Source: Arthrobacter agilis (lineage in GTDB: Bacteria > Actinomycetota > Actinomycetes > Actinomycetales > Micrococcaceae). Taken from it: 64,000 nucleotides of DNA. Both the position numbers and the translations under genes were made by a program. Positions within the stretch are counted from its first letter, which is position 1. Each line of letters opens with the position of its first letter. Under the pieces are notes generated by a model. It did not search any database. It was not told the origin of the DNA and saw nothing but the letters and a program-made list of their open reading frames with translations. The DNA lies in NCBI RefSeq assembly GCF_002157505.1, contig NZ_NFSC01000031.1, positions 310,001 to 374,000 of the forward strand, in the 5' to 3' direction. Below are positions 52,322-61,418 of this stretch, one piece after another.

Positions 52322-53647
52322 TCAGGCCCTGTCGCTGCGCCGCAGGGCGACGGCGGACACCGCTCCGAGGACGAGCAGGACGACGGCCGCCGCCGCAGGA
52401 ACCGCGGCGGCTCCCGGTGCACCGGAGGCCTCGGCAAGCGTGCCGGCAAGAGCCGAACCGATGGCCGCCCCGGCGACGATCCCGCTGGCGAGGAGCGTCA
52501 TGACCGTGCCCAGCCGATGCCCGGGAGCGACGGCGGACCCGATCGAGAAGATGGTGACCATGGCGGGACCGACGAAGACCCCGAGGACGAACAGCACGGC
52601 CAGCATGCCGGGAATCGAACCGGGCAGGACCAGTGCCGCGGCGGCCGCTGCCATCCCCGCGGCGGATGCCATCCACCGGCCCGTATGCCGGAAGCGCCGG
52701 GACCAGTAGGCGACCGACAAGGCTGCGCAGGCCGAGCTCAGGCCCATGACCGCGTAGAGCAGGCCCGAGGACTCGGCGATCCCGAACTGTCCTGCGAAGG
52801 CCGTGAGGAACGTCTGGGTGGAGCCGAAGAACGTCCCGATGGCGATCATTCCCGCCACGGGCAGCAGGACCAGGGCCCGGCGGGAGTCCCTCGAAGCCGG
52901 GTCGCGTTCCTGCCCGTTCCCGGCCTCGGAAGCTGTCGACCCCGCGTCTGATCCCGCGTCACTGAAGGCGACGGTCCGGTGGACGGCGAACGCGCTGACG
53001 AGGGTGAGGGTCAGCACCGCGGCCAGGAGCAGCGGAAGCCAGGGGGCGATCATACTGGCCAGCAGGCCGACCAGTGCGGGGCCGAGGACGAAGGTCAGCT
53101 CGTCGGCCGTGCCCTCGTACGAGAGGGCCGTGTCCAGGGCGGACCGCGGGCTACGACGGGTCATCGCCATCCAGCGCACCCTGGCCAGCGGGCCGATCTG
53201 CGGGCAGGTGAACCCCGTTCCGAAGGAAGCCGCGAGGACGAGGGCGAGTGCGCTGCCGGTGAAGCGTTCGTTCGTCAGCGTCACCAGCAGGAGGGCGGCG
53301 ATGGCGAGGGTGTTCAGGATCGCCGATAAGAGCAGCACGATCCGCTGCCCGCGCTTGTCGGCGAGGAAGCCGAGCAGCGGCGCACCGAGCGCCGAGCCGA
53401 GGCCGACCGCTCCGGCCGCGAACCCGCCGGCTGCGTAGGAGCCACTCGCGGTGGTGACGAGTGTCAGGGCTCCGACGGTGAGCATCGCGAGCGGAAGCCG
53501 CGCGAAGAGGCCGATGACCAGGAAGGAGGGGCCTGCGAGTTGCGGGAGGACCCCGAACCTGCCGAGCCGGGACCGCTCGGGGCGGCCGGGATGGGGATTC
53601 GGGGACGGGGAGGATTCCGGCGGGGCCGGGACGGGGTTCTTGTACAT
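52322..53647 (-). CDS. Major facilitator superfamily transporter
   Basis: 441 residues with 12 predicted membrane helices and the conserved loop LLGFLADKRGQR (about residue 92) between TM2 and TM3, the MFS signature DxxGxR. A long Ser/Glu/Asp-rich loop (about 229-255) joins the halves. The N-terminal 30 residues are polar, Pro-rich. Substrate unknown; the closest general type is a drug or metabolite exporter. The ATG at 53647 has GGAAAG upstream. It lies 70 bases after sbcC on the same strand, with possible readthrough. Confidence 0.9.
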   Translation of the reverse strand: MYKNPVPAPPESSPSPNPHPGRPERSRLGRFGVLPQLAGPSFLVIGLFARLPLAMLTVGALTLVTTASGSYAAGGFAAGAVGLGSALGAPLLGFLADKRGQRIVLLLSAILNTLAIAALLLVTLTNERFTGSALALVLAASFGTGFTCPQIGPLARVRWMAMTRRSPRSALDTALSYEGTADELTFVLGPALVGLLASMIAPWLPLLLAAVLTLTLVSAFAVHRTVAFSDAGSDAGSTASEAGNGQERDPASRDSRRALVLLPVAGMIAIGTFFGSTQTFLTAFAGQFGIAESSGLLYAVMGLSSACAALSVAYWSRRFRHTGRWMASAAGMAAAAAALVLPGSIPGMLAVLFVLGVFVGPAMVTIFSIGSAVAPGHRLGTVMTLLASGIVAGAAIGSALAGTLAEASGAPGAAAVPAAAAVVLLVLGAVSAVALRRSDRA

Positions 53648-53717
53648 GCGCTTTCCGGGTGCATCGAACGCGCATCGTCCCCCCTCCCGATGCGCCCGAC
53701 CCGGTAACCCGACTATT

Positions 53718-56700
53718 TTACACGCCGGCGGGCTGCTCCACGTAGCGGAGGCTGGAGCCCTGGCGGCCCTTCACGACCTGCAACTGTGCGCTCACGCGCT
53801 GCTTCAGTTCGGGTACGTGACTGACCAGCCCCACCACGCGCCCTCCACTCCTCAGGCCCTCGAGTGCGTCCATGACCTGCTCGAGCGCCTGATCGTCCAG
53901 CGAGCCGAACCCTTCGTCGACGAAGAGGGTCTCGATATCGAGCCCGCCTGCTTCCTGCTGCACCACATCGGCGAGTCCGAGGGCGAGCGCCAGGGACGCC
54001 ATGAAGGACTCCCCGCCGGACAGCGTCGAGGTGTCCCGCCGGTTTCCCGTCCAGCCGTCGATCACGTTCAGGCCGAGGCCCGAACGTTTGTTGCCCGCGG
54101 TGGCGTCGCTGTGCACCAGCGCATACCGGCCGTCGGACATCTGCAGCAGCCGCTCGGTGGCAGCAGCGGCCACCTGCTCGAGGCGCGAGGCGAGGACATA
54201 CGTGGCCAGGGACATCTTGTACAGGTTCTCCCCTCCCCCGCGGGCGGTGTCCGCCACGGCCGCGGCAAGCCGCGCCTGGTCGCGCACCGGCGCGATCTCC
54301 TGCTCGAGCTGCGCGAGTTGCAGCGCGTACCCCTCGAGCTGCGCGACCGAGTGTCCGAGCACCTCGACGTCGATACCGGCCCGCTGTGCACGCCCACGGA
54401 GCTCGTCGGCGGCAGCACCGGCGACACGTTCGTCCTCGTCGGTCGGCGGCTCGACGCCGTCCTGCTCCTCGCGCAGGCTGTCCCGGATACGGTCGTCGTC
54501 CCACGCAGCGTCGAGGCGGTGTCCGCGGACCTCATGGTCCTTCACCTCCTGCACGATGCGTGCATGGCGGTCATCCGGGAGGAGGGCTGAACGTGCCTCG
54601 TTCGCCGATGCGAACGGGGTGTCGAGCAGCGCCTCCTCGACGCGCCGCCGGTTGTCCTCCTGGCGCGCCGATGCCTGGACAAGGGCGTCGAGGGCCTCGC
54701 GGACCGCCTCGAAGTCGTCGTAGGCCTGCTGCACCTCCTCGATCCGCGCTCCCAGCGACGGCGCGGCCGCCTGCAGTCCGGAAAGCCGCAGCGCGAGCAT
54801 GCGGTCCTGGTCCAGCAGCGACAGCCGCCGCGAATCGGCTGCGGTACGTTCCTCGCGCAGGGAGTCACGCGCCGCGCGGGTCCGCTCCTCCTCCTCGGTG
54901 GCACGGCGCAGACGCTCCTCGACGGCCACGCACTCGGCGTGCGCGGCCTCGGCACCTTCCAGCCTGCCGCGTGCCGCCCGCGTCGACGCGGCCGCCTCCT
55001 CCGGAGCCAGCTCACCTCCGCGGGCAGCGAGTTCCGCCACCTCGAGGCGCGCCCGGTCCCGCACCTCCCGTGCCTCGTGCAGCGTCCTTTCGGCACTCGC
55101 CTGCAGCCGCCGTGCAGCCTGCTCCTCGTCCAGGGTGATCCGGTCGCCGCCCGGCGACGTCACCGGGGCCGGGTGCTCGACACTTCCGCACACCGGGCAC
55201 GGCTGGCCGTCCACCAGTTGTTCGGCGAGCTCCTCGGCAGCCTGCTCGAGCCGGAGCTGCAACTTGGCGAGCCATTCCTCCTTCAAAGCCAGGAAACGCT
55301 CCGATGCCACCGCGTGCTCCGCATCGGCTGCGGCACGGCGCTTCTCGGCCGCACGGTACTGCTTGACCGTCTCCTCCGCGGCGACTGCTGCAGCGAGGTC
55401 GGCGCGCAGGTGCGCCACGCCGTCGGCTGCCTCACGCAGGACAACCAGGCCCTCCGCATCGGCGATGCGCTGGCGCTGCAGCACACTGATGGTGTCGCCG
55501 GCGCGCTCGATCCGTTCGTCGAGGGCTGCGACGTCGGCGGTACGCGCGTCGAGCTCGGCCCGGACGTCGAGCAGTCGCTGTTCATCGGGCAGCGCCGCAC
55601 GGAGGACTCCCAGCGCGGAGGAGGACGCGGCACAGCCACTGCTCAGCGCTTCACGTGGTACCTCGTCCCTGGAGACGAGGCCGGTGTCGAGGTACTCGGC
55701 GGACGCGGTGTTGTCCTGCAGGCGGCGCAGGGCCTTCCGGTACCGGGCGCGGGCGCCGACGACCGTTGCGGCTCCCTCGTCGTCCAGGCGGAGCAGGGCA
55801 GCGAGTCCCTGCGCCTGGTCGTGGCGGCGCGCCAGCTCCACCATCCGTGCGATCTCGTCCGCGCGGCTGTCGTGGTCCTGCTGCTGCTTCCGCACCTCCA
55901 CGAGGGCTTCGGCGCGGCTCCGCCGCTGCCGGAGCGCCGCGAGCGAGGCGTCCATGAGCGCGCTCCGCTCCGCGAGTTCGGTGCTCTCCAGCGCTGCTGC
56001 GTCCCTGCGGCCCGTGAGGGCCGCGGCCAGTGCCTGCAGGGACGCCGCCCAGTCCTCGGAGGACTCCGGGTCGACGCCGGTATCCGCCACACCCAGGTCA
56101 TGGCGTCCGGCCTCGTCGACCGCCCGCAGGAAGAGGTGCCGTTGCCTTGCCTCCTGCTCCGCGAGGCCCCGTGCCGCCCGCTGGCTCTCCTCGGCGAACA
56201 GTCTCTCGAGGTCCTCGAAGCGCGTCGTGGAGAACAGCCGCTGCAGGAGTTCCCGCCGCGGCTTCGCGTCTGCCCGCAGGAAGGCGGCGAACTCACCCTG
56301 GGGCAGCATGACCACCTTGGTGAACTGTTCCTTGTCCATGCCGAGCAGGGTCTGCAGTTCGAGACCGGCCTCGTCGTTGCGTGCGGACTTCTGCACCCAC
56401 TCGATGCCGATCCGTTCACTCAGGAGGGTGCGTGCCTGTTCGGTGGTGGTGCCGCTCCCCCGCCGCGCAGGCCTGTCCCAGGCGGGTGACCGCACGACGC
56501 GGAAGCGGCGCTCCGCCACGGAGAACTCGAGGGCGACCTCCGGTGCCACGGATTCAGCCGCGTGGTCGCTGCGGAGCCTCTTGGCCGCCTGGCGCGCGCC
56601 CGGGACCGAGCCGTAGAGCGCGAAGCACACGGCGTCGAGCACACTCGACTTCCCGGCCCCGGTGGGACCGTTCAGGAGGAACAGGCCCTGGCTCGACAGC

Positions 56701-56771
56701 GCATCGAAATCGACGCTCTGCCGGTCGGCGAACGGCCCGAAGGCCTGGATCTCGAGTTGGTGGAGTCTCAT
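53718..56771 (-). CDS. sbcC: Exonuclease SbcC, SMC-like ATPase subunit
   Basis: ATPase partner of SbcD that cleaves DNA hairpins and processes double-strand breaks. 1017 residues: Walker A GPTGAGKS at 35-42, a long coiled coil on both sides of the zinc hook CPVC (near residue 525), signature LSGGESFMASLALALGLAD near 918 and Walker B LFVDEGFGSLD near 950. The length is close to E. coli SbcC. The ATG at 56771 lies 9 bases after the sbcD stop, so the two are cotranscribed. Confidence 0.96.
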   Translation of the reverse strand: MRLHQLEIQAFGPFADRQSVDFDALSSQGLFLLNGPTGAGKSSVLDAVCFALYGSVPGARQAAKRLRSDHAAESVAPEVALEFSVAERRFRVVRSPAWDRPARRGSGTTTEQARTLLSERIGIEWVQKSARNDEAGLELQTLLGMDKEQFTKVVMLPQGEFAAFLRADAKPRRELLQRLFSTTRFEDLERLFAEESQRAARGLAEQEARQRHLFLRAVDEAGRHDLGVADTGVDPESSEDWAASLQALAAALTGRRDAAALESTELAERSALMDASLAALRQRRSRAEALVEVRKQQQDHDSRADEIARMVELARRHDQAQGLAALLRLDDEGAATVVGARARYRKALRRLQDNTASAEYLDTGLVSRDEVPREALSSGCAASSSALGVLRAALPDEQRLLDVRAELDARTADVAALDERIERAGDTISVLQRQRIADAEGLVVLREAADGVAHLRADLAAAVAAEETVKQYRAAEKRRAAADAEHAVASERFLALKEEWLAKLQLRLEQAAEELAEQLVDGQPCPVCGSVEHPAPVTSPGGDRITLDEEQAARRLQASAERTLHEAREVRDRARLEVAELAARGGELAPEEAAASTRAARGRLEGAEAAHAECVAVEERLRRATEEEERTRAARDSLREERTAADSRRLSLLDQDRMLALRLSGLQAAAPSLGARIEEVQQAYDDFEAVREALDALVQASARQEDNRRRVEEALLDTPFASANEARSALLPDDRHARIVQEVKDHEVRGHRLDAAWDDDRIRDSLREEQDGVEPPTDEDERVAGAAADELRGRAQRAGIDVEVLGHSVAQLEGYALQLAQLEQEIAPVRDQARLAAAVADTARGGGENLYKMSLATYVLASRLEQVAAAATERLLQMSDGRYALVHSDATAGNKRSGLGLNVIDGWTGNRRDTSTLSGGESFMASLALALGLADVVQQEAGGLDIETLFVDEGFGSLDDQALEQVMDALEGLRSGGRVVGLVSHVPELKQRVSAQLQVVKGRQGSSLRYVEQPAGV

Positions 56772-56780
56772 GGGCCGGTC

Positions 56781-57944
56781 CTAGCGTTCGTGGGCGAGGC
56801 TGAGGGCGGCGTCGACCGTCGACCGGATGAGGGCATGTTCCTCGGGCGAGGCCTTCCGCCCGCGGACGTGTTCCAGGAAGCCGCAGCAGATGTCGGCGTC
56901 GTCCCGTGCCTCGGCGATGCGCTGGCTGTACGTGCGGGTGTCGTCCTGGTTCCCGCCCTCGGGTGCGAAGGCGAGCACGAGGGTGTCGGGGAACCGGGTC
57001 CTCAGGCGCTCCATGGCGCGTGCCGGGCGCTCACTGTCGGTGAGGGTGATGTGGCAGTAGGCTGTCGCGGCCCAGTCGAGGTCCTCGCGGCTCAGCAGGT
57101 CCTCGAGCGTCCCGGCGAGGACGGCGAGCTCGCGCGGTGCCGGCCACTCCACGGCGCGGATCTCCCGCACCCCGTCCGCGGTCACCTCGAGGAGCCAGGC
57201 GCCCTTGTTCTGGTTCACCTCGGAGAAGGAGTACGCGAGGGGCGACCCGGAGTAGCGCACGGTCTCAGAGAGCTTCTGCCTGCCGTGCAGGTGGCCGAGG
57301 GCGCTGTAGTCGAATCCCTCGAAGAGGGAGAGCGGAACGGACCCCAGCCCGCCGATCGCGAGATCGCGTTCGCTGTCCGAGCCGGTCCCGCCGGCGGCGA
57401 AGGTGTGCGCCAGGACGATCGATACGACCCGCCGATCGGCCCGCCGGTGGTCGAGGTCCTCGCGGATCCGGTCGAGGGCGGCGCGCGTCACGGCCGTGTG
57501 CGTGCTGCCGTCCGCCTTCAGGGCCTCGGCGACGACGCGGGGCTCGAGGTAGGGCACCCCGTAGATGGCGAGTTCGGCATCCTCGCCGAGGGAGAAGGTC
57601 ACCGGGGTGCCGATGTCCTCGATGCGCGTCCTGAGGTGGACTCCGCCGCGGGAGAGGATACGGCCGCCGAAACCGAGCCGGGTCGCCGAGTCGTGGTTCC
57701 CGCTGCTGATGACCACGTGGGCACCCGCGACCGTCAGCCGGTCCAGCGCCTCGTCGAAGAGTGCGACGACGTCGACGGCGGGCAGCGCGCGGTCGTAGAC
57801 GTCCCCGGCGACCAGGACGACGTCGACGGCTTCCTCACGCACGGTCTTCTCGAGGTTGTCGAGAAAGATCCGCTGGGCATCGAGGGTGCCCGTCCCGTGG
57901 AAGGAACGTCCCAGATGCCAGTCGGAGGTGTGGAGGATCCTCAT
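56781..57944 (-). CDS. sbcD: Exonuclease SbcD, nuclease subunit
   Basis: Mn-dependent nuclease subunit of the SbcCD complex. 387 residues, starting MRILHTSDWHLGRSFHG. Metal-ligand motifs are all present: DWH, AGDVYD, SSGNHDS and LGHLHGRQ. The ATG at 57944 is chosen because the family begins here; a longer frame runs to 57974 without a ribosome site. TAGCGT lies seven bases before the ATG, close to the leaderless pattern. It heads the sbcD-sbcC operon. Confidence 0.96.
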   Translation of the reverse strand: MRILHTSDWHLGRSFHGTGTLDAQRIFLDNLEKTVREEAVDVVLVAGDVYDRALPAVDVVALFDEALDRLTVAGAHVVISSGNHDSATRLGFGGRILSRGGVHLRTRIEDIGTPVTFSLGEDAELAIYGVPYLEPRVVAEALKADGSTHTAVTRAALDRIREDLDHRRADRRVVSIVLAHTFAAGGTGSDSERDLAIGGLGSVPLSLFEGFDYSALGHLHGRQKLSETVRYSGSPLAYSFSEVNQNKGAWLLEVTADGVREIRAVEWPAPRELAVLAGTLEDLLSREDLDWAATAYCHITLTDSERPARAMERLRTRFPDTLVLAFAPEGGNQDDTRTYSQRIAEARDDADICCGFLEHVRGRKASPEEHALIRSTVDAALSLAHER

Positions 57945-58009
57945 GATTTTCACGCTACCGCCGCACGCCGACATTCCATGGATCAGCGCGCGGCGGGCCC
58001 CGAAATGGG

Positions 58010-59050
58010 CTAGCGCACCGGTCCGGACGTCCCGGGGGCATCGGACGATGCTTCGCGCGGGTGCGATGCCGGCTGGTCGAAGAACGACGCCACATCGCCG
58101 GCAGGCCGCTCAGCCGCGCTCGCCGGCCCGTCCTGCGGCCCGTCCTGCGGCCCGTCCTGCGGCCCGTCCTGCGGCACCGGGTGCTGCTGCACCAGGTGCT
58201 GCTGCGCGGTTTCCTCAGTGGTTTCCTGCACGGTCGCGCCGGCGGAGACGGGGGCCTCCGCCTCGAGGACCTGCGCCGCCGAGCGCGCGGGGCGCCGGGT
58301 ATCGACGCTGCGGAAGACCAGTCCCGCGATCAGCGCACCGACGATCGGCGCGGCCCAGAACAGCCACAGCTGCTCGAGGGCCCAGGACTCGGCGAAGATG
58401 GCCGACGCCGTGGCCCGGACGGGATTGATGCCGCCGTTGGTGACGGGCAGGAGGAAGGAGAGCAGGCCGGCGTAGGTCAGGCCGACGGCGAACGGCGCGA
58501 GGTCGCGCCTCGCGCGCTGCGAGCCCGCCCCGAGGAACACTGCGACGAGGAGTGCCGACGCGACGACCTCGAGCAGGAAGGCACTGGTCAGGGGGAACTG
58601 CGCGGCGGAGTGCTCGCCGAAGCCGTTGGAGGCCGAACTGAAGAATCCCTGGATGTCGGTGAGCTGGGCGTTGGCGCTGAGTACCAGCCAGATCAGTCCC
58701 GAGGCGGCGACGGCTCCGAGTACCTGCGCCACCACGTACGGGGCCACGGACTTCCAGTCGGTCCGCCCGGCGACTGCGGAGCCGAGTGTGATGGCCGGGT
58801 TGAAATGGCCTCCGGAGACGTAGCCGAACGCGATCATCGCGGCGACGACGGCGAAGCCGAAGACGAGTGTGGGCTGCAGTGCCGTCTCCGTGGCCAGCAT
58901 CGTTGCGCCGAGCCCGGCGAGGATGACGAGGAACGAGCCGGCCCCCTCGGCGATCGAGCGTGCTGCGAGCCCGGAGGTGTGCACTGCATCGTCGTACGTG
59001 GTCGTGGAAGCGGTGTCTGCCGTCGCTCCGGCCGTCGTGGTGGGGGTCAT
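58010..59050 (-). CDS. Aquaporin/MIP-family channel with altered second NPA motif
   Basis: 346 residues. Six membrane helices fill about 35-245, with half-helix motif NPA at 84-86 (GGHFNPAITLG) and NPV at 209-211 followed by the selectivity Arg212 (GGINPVRATAS). The usual second NPA is therefore changed to NPV. The C-terminal about 100 residues are disordered and carry a PQDG repeat encoded by four identical 12-bp units. The ATG at 59050 has AAGGATTG upstream. Water or small neutral solutes are the likely cargo. Divergent from the ADP-ribosylglycohydrolase-like gene. Confidence 0.9.
   Translation of the reverse strand: MTPTTTAGATADTASTTTYDDAVHTSGLAARSIAEGAGSFLVILAGLGATMLATETALQPTLVFGFAVVAAMIAFGYVSGGHFNPAITLGSAVAGRTDWKSVAPYVVAQVLGAVAASGLIWLVLSANAQLTDIQGFFSSASNGFGEHSAAQFPLTSAFLLEVVASALLVAVFLGAGSQRARRDLAPFAVGLTYAGLLSFLLPVTNGGINPVRATASAIFAESWALEQLWLFWAAPIVGALIAGLVFRSVDTRRPARSAAQVLEAEAPVSAGATVQETTEETAQQHLVQQHPVPQDGPQDGPQDGPQDGPASAAERPAGDVASFFDQPASHPREASSDAPGTSGPVR
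58127..58174 (-). repeat. 12-bp tandem repeat, 4 identical copies, in the aquaporin tail
   Basis: Four copies of CCCGTCCTGCGG in a row encode the PQDG tetrapeptide. All four are identical, so the array is young or actively kept by slippage. Confidence 0.9.
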
Positions 59051-59208
59051 GAATACGCAATCCTTCGGTCGTGCCTGGGAGACTGTCCGGTCGGTGCACC
59101 GGGCCGCCGACAAGCCTTCCATCCTAGCCTGCATGCCCGCTGGGAGGAGCAGTGCGAGCGGAGAGCAGTGCCTAGGGAGAGCAGTGCCGACGGGCCGGCA
59201 GCCCTCCC

Positions 59209-59214
59209 TAGACT
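59209..59214 (+). promoter_or_regulatory. -10 hexamer, probable leaderless promoter
   Basis: TAGACT followed by exactly six bases (all G) and the GTG at 59221. Identical to the ilvD hexamer. Confidence 0.55.
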
Positions 59215-59220
59215 GGGGGG

Positions 59221-60384
59221 GTGACGACTGACAGCACCGCCGAATCCCCCTCCGACTCCAGCACCGCCGAATCCCCCTCCGACTCCAGCACCGACTCCCG
59301 CACCGGCTGCAGCACCGACTCCCGCACCGGCTCCAATGCCGGGGACGTTCCAGCGGATGCCTACGAGGACCGGGTCCTGGGCTGCCTCCTCGGCACGATG
59401 GCGGGTGACGCCTACGGCGTGCTCTACGCGGCGGGGGACGATCCAGTTGCGGCCCTGGACGACCCCGGAGAGATGGCCGTGTCGGCGGCGACCCAGCTCA
59501 CCCTGTACACCGTCGACGGCCTCGTCGAGGCACTCGAGTGGGCGAATGACGGGGTCGCCGCCGACGAGACGGCGTGCCTGTGGCTCGCCTACCTCCGCTG
59601 GCTCGTGCGGCAGGGCGAGCACCTTCCGCCCGCCGCACCTGCGCCGCCGGCGAGGTGGCTGGATCGGCAGGACGACCTCCTGGCCGTGCACGACGCCGAT
59701 GCCGACACCGTGCGCGCCCTGCTCACCGGCGCCATGGGGACGCAGGTCCGGCCGCTGAATCCCGAGACCCAGGGACCCGGGGCGCTGATGCGATCGGCCC
59801 CGTTCGGCCTGGTCCCCCGCATCCCGGCCGCCATGGTCGAGCGCCTGACCGTCGATGCCGCCGCCCTCACGCACGGCTCCCCGGCCGCGAAGGGCACGGC
59901 AGCCCTGTTCAGCGGCATCATCCGCTCCCTCGCGATCGAGGGCTGCGACCTCGACGGGGCCGTTCGCGCCGTGCGCGGGGAGGAGAACCACCTGGCGAAG
60001 GAGGCGGGGCACGATGCCGCCGCCTTGGCCGGAGGCACGGCCCCTCCGCAGTCTGCCGACGGAACGACGGGCGGTCGATCGACGGCGACCGGTACGACGG
60101 CCGGCGGAACGACGGCGGCCGGAACGTTCGAGGCCGCCCTGCAGGCCGTCCGTGAGACTGCAGGCTCGTCCCCCCGGGAGCACCTGGCGGGAGCGCTGGC
60201 CCACGCTGCCGCCGCGGGCCGGCCCGATGCGTCTCCCGTCATCGCCGCATCGCTTGCGGGGGGCATCGTCGGCGCGCTGCACGGCACCACGGCGCTTCCA
60301 CCCGCCTATCTGACCGCACCCGGGGTGGCCGAGGTCGTGCGCGCGATGGCGCGCACCCTGCTCGCCGCGACCACGGGTTCCTGA
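59221..60384 (+). CDS. ADP-ribosylglycohydrolase-family protein with degenerate metal sites (possible pseudoenzyme)
   Basis: 387 residues. Fold-defining motifs are kept: RVLGCLLGTMAGDAYG (about 51-66), GPGALMRSAPFGLVP, ALTHGSPAAKGT and GGIVGALHG. However, the first metal motif, normally S/T-D-D-T, reads SAAT (88-91), and the late motif, normally D-x-D-[ST], aligns with SPVIA (338-342), so four magnesium-ligand aspartates seem missing; Asp336 is close and could shift the alignment. ADP-ribose hydrolysis is therefore doubtful. The N-terminal 40 residues are Ser/Thr repeats (59233-59334) and another low-complexity stretch lies near 275-300. GTG start is expected to be leaderless. Confidence 0.85.
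   Translation: MTTDSTAESPSDSSTAESPSDSSTDSRTGCSTDSRTGSNAGDVPADAYEDRVLGCLLGTMAGDAYGVLYAAGDDPVAALDDPGEMAVSAATQLTLYTVDGLVEALEWANDGVAADETACLWLAYLRWLVRQGEHLPPAAPAPPARWLDRQDDLLAVHDADADTVRALLTGAMGTQVRPLNPETQGPGALMRSAPFGLVPRIPAAMVERLTVDAAALTHGSPAAKGTAALFSGIIRSLAIEGCDLDGAVRAVRGEENHLAKEAGHDAAALAGGTAPPQSADGTTGGRSTATGTTAGGTTAAGTFEAALQAVRETAGSSPREHLAGALAHAAAAGRPDASPVIAASLAGGIVGALHGTTALPPAYLTAPGVAEVVRAMARTLLAATTGS
59233..59334 (+). repeat. 27-bp and 24-bp tandem repeats in the ADP-ribosylglycohydrolase-like gene
   Basis: Two identical 27-bp units (59233-59259, 59260-59286) encode STAESPSDS. They are followed by two 24-bp units (59287-59310, 59311-59334) that differ at one base and encode STDSRTG[C/S]. All stay in frame. 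Confidence 0.9.
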
Positions 60385-60488
60385 CCCGGGCCCACCGCCC
60401 CCGCCGGAACGGCCCGAACACCGCCCCAGCCGCACCGGCGGGGATCGAGGGAGCGGCCGGGCTTCGGGGACGGCCTACGCTGGAGACC

Positions 60489-61406
60489 ATGTGGAATCCC
60501 GCCGACCTCCCCCTGCTGTCCGGCCGGCGCATCCTCGTGACGGGCGGCACCGCCGGGCTCGGCTACTTCGCCTGCGAACAGCTCGCCGGCGCCGGTGCGG
60601 CCGTTCTTCTTGCAGCGCGCAGCGAGGACAGGGCACGGCGCGCGATCGCAGCCATCCGCAGCCGGTATCCCGATGCCGACGTCACCTTCCAGCCCCTCGA
60701 CCTGGCCGATCTGGCGTCGGTCCGGGCTGCCGCAACGACGATCGCGGCGGGACCACCCCTGTCCGGACTGCTCGCCAATGCCGGAGTGGTCGGATCGCCG
60801 GAGCGGCGTACGACCGCGGATGGCTTCGAGCTGCAGTTCGGCACCAACCATCTGGGCCACTACGCCCTGATCGCACTCCTCCTGCCGGCGCTGAGCACTG
60901 CCGGGACGAGGATCGTCCATCTCGGCAGCATCAGCCACCGCTGGGCGCGCCTGACGCCGTCGTCCCTCCAGCCGTCGTCGTACCGCAACGCGAGCGCGTA
61001 CGCGACGTCGAAGCTCGCGGTGATGGCGTTCGGTTTCGAACTCGGACGGCGCCTCCGGCTGACCGGCAGCGCGGCGACGAGCGTGGTCGCCCATCCCGGC
61101 CTCTCCCTCGGCATGTTCACGCCGGACCGGCCCGGCGTCACCACGCACAGGGAGGCACCCCGCTGGAGGCAGCGCGTGATGGAGCCCATCGCGCAGGGCA
61201 AGGACGACGGCGCCTGGCCGCTGGTGCGGGCGACGGTCGACCCCGACATCCCGAACGGCGCCTATTGCGGCCCCGACGGCTGGTTCCAGCTCAGGGGACG
61301 GCCCGCGCTCGTGCCCGCGAAGCGGCATGCGCGCGAGAGCAACGCAGCGTCACGGCTCATCGACCTGTCAGCCGACCTCACCGGTATACGGCTCCGTTTC
61401 CAGTAG
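60489..61406 (+). CDS. Short-chain dehydrogenase (RDH-like)
   Basis: 305 residues. TGGTAGLG is at about 18-25, LANAG in the fourth strand, FGTNHLGHYALIALLLP at about 118-134 and the active-site YATSK near 176. It shares the TNHLGH block with the SDR at 40588 and is a paralogue. The ATG at 60489 lies seven bases after TACGCT and has GGAG within that spacer, so both leaderless and leadered starts are possible. Convergent with the exonuclease-BRCT gene, 12 bases between stops. Confidence 0.9.
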   Translation: MWNPADLPLLSGRRILVTGGTAGLGYFACEQLAGAGAAVLLAARSEDRARRAIAAIRSRYPDADVTFQPLDLADLASVRAAATTIAAGPPLSGLLANAGVVGSPERRTTADGFELQFGTNHLGHYALIALLLPALSTAGTRIVHLGSISHRWARLTPSSLQPSSYRNASAYATSKLAVMAFGFELGRRLRLTGSAATSVVAHPGLSLGMFTPDRPGVTTHREAPRWRQRVMEPIAQGKDDGAWPLVRATVDPDIPNGAYCGPDGWFQLRGRPALVPAKRHARESNAASRLIDLSADLTGIRLRFQ

Positions 61407-61418
61407 CCGGGCGAGCCG

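Noticed and set aside
58127-58174. CRISPR-like array
   Set aside because: The units are contiguous 12-bp tandem repeats without spacers and lie inside a coding frame.
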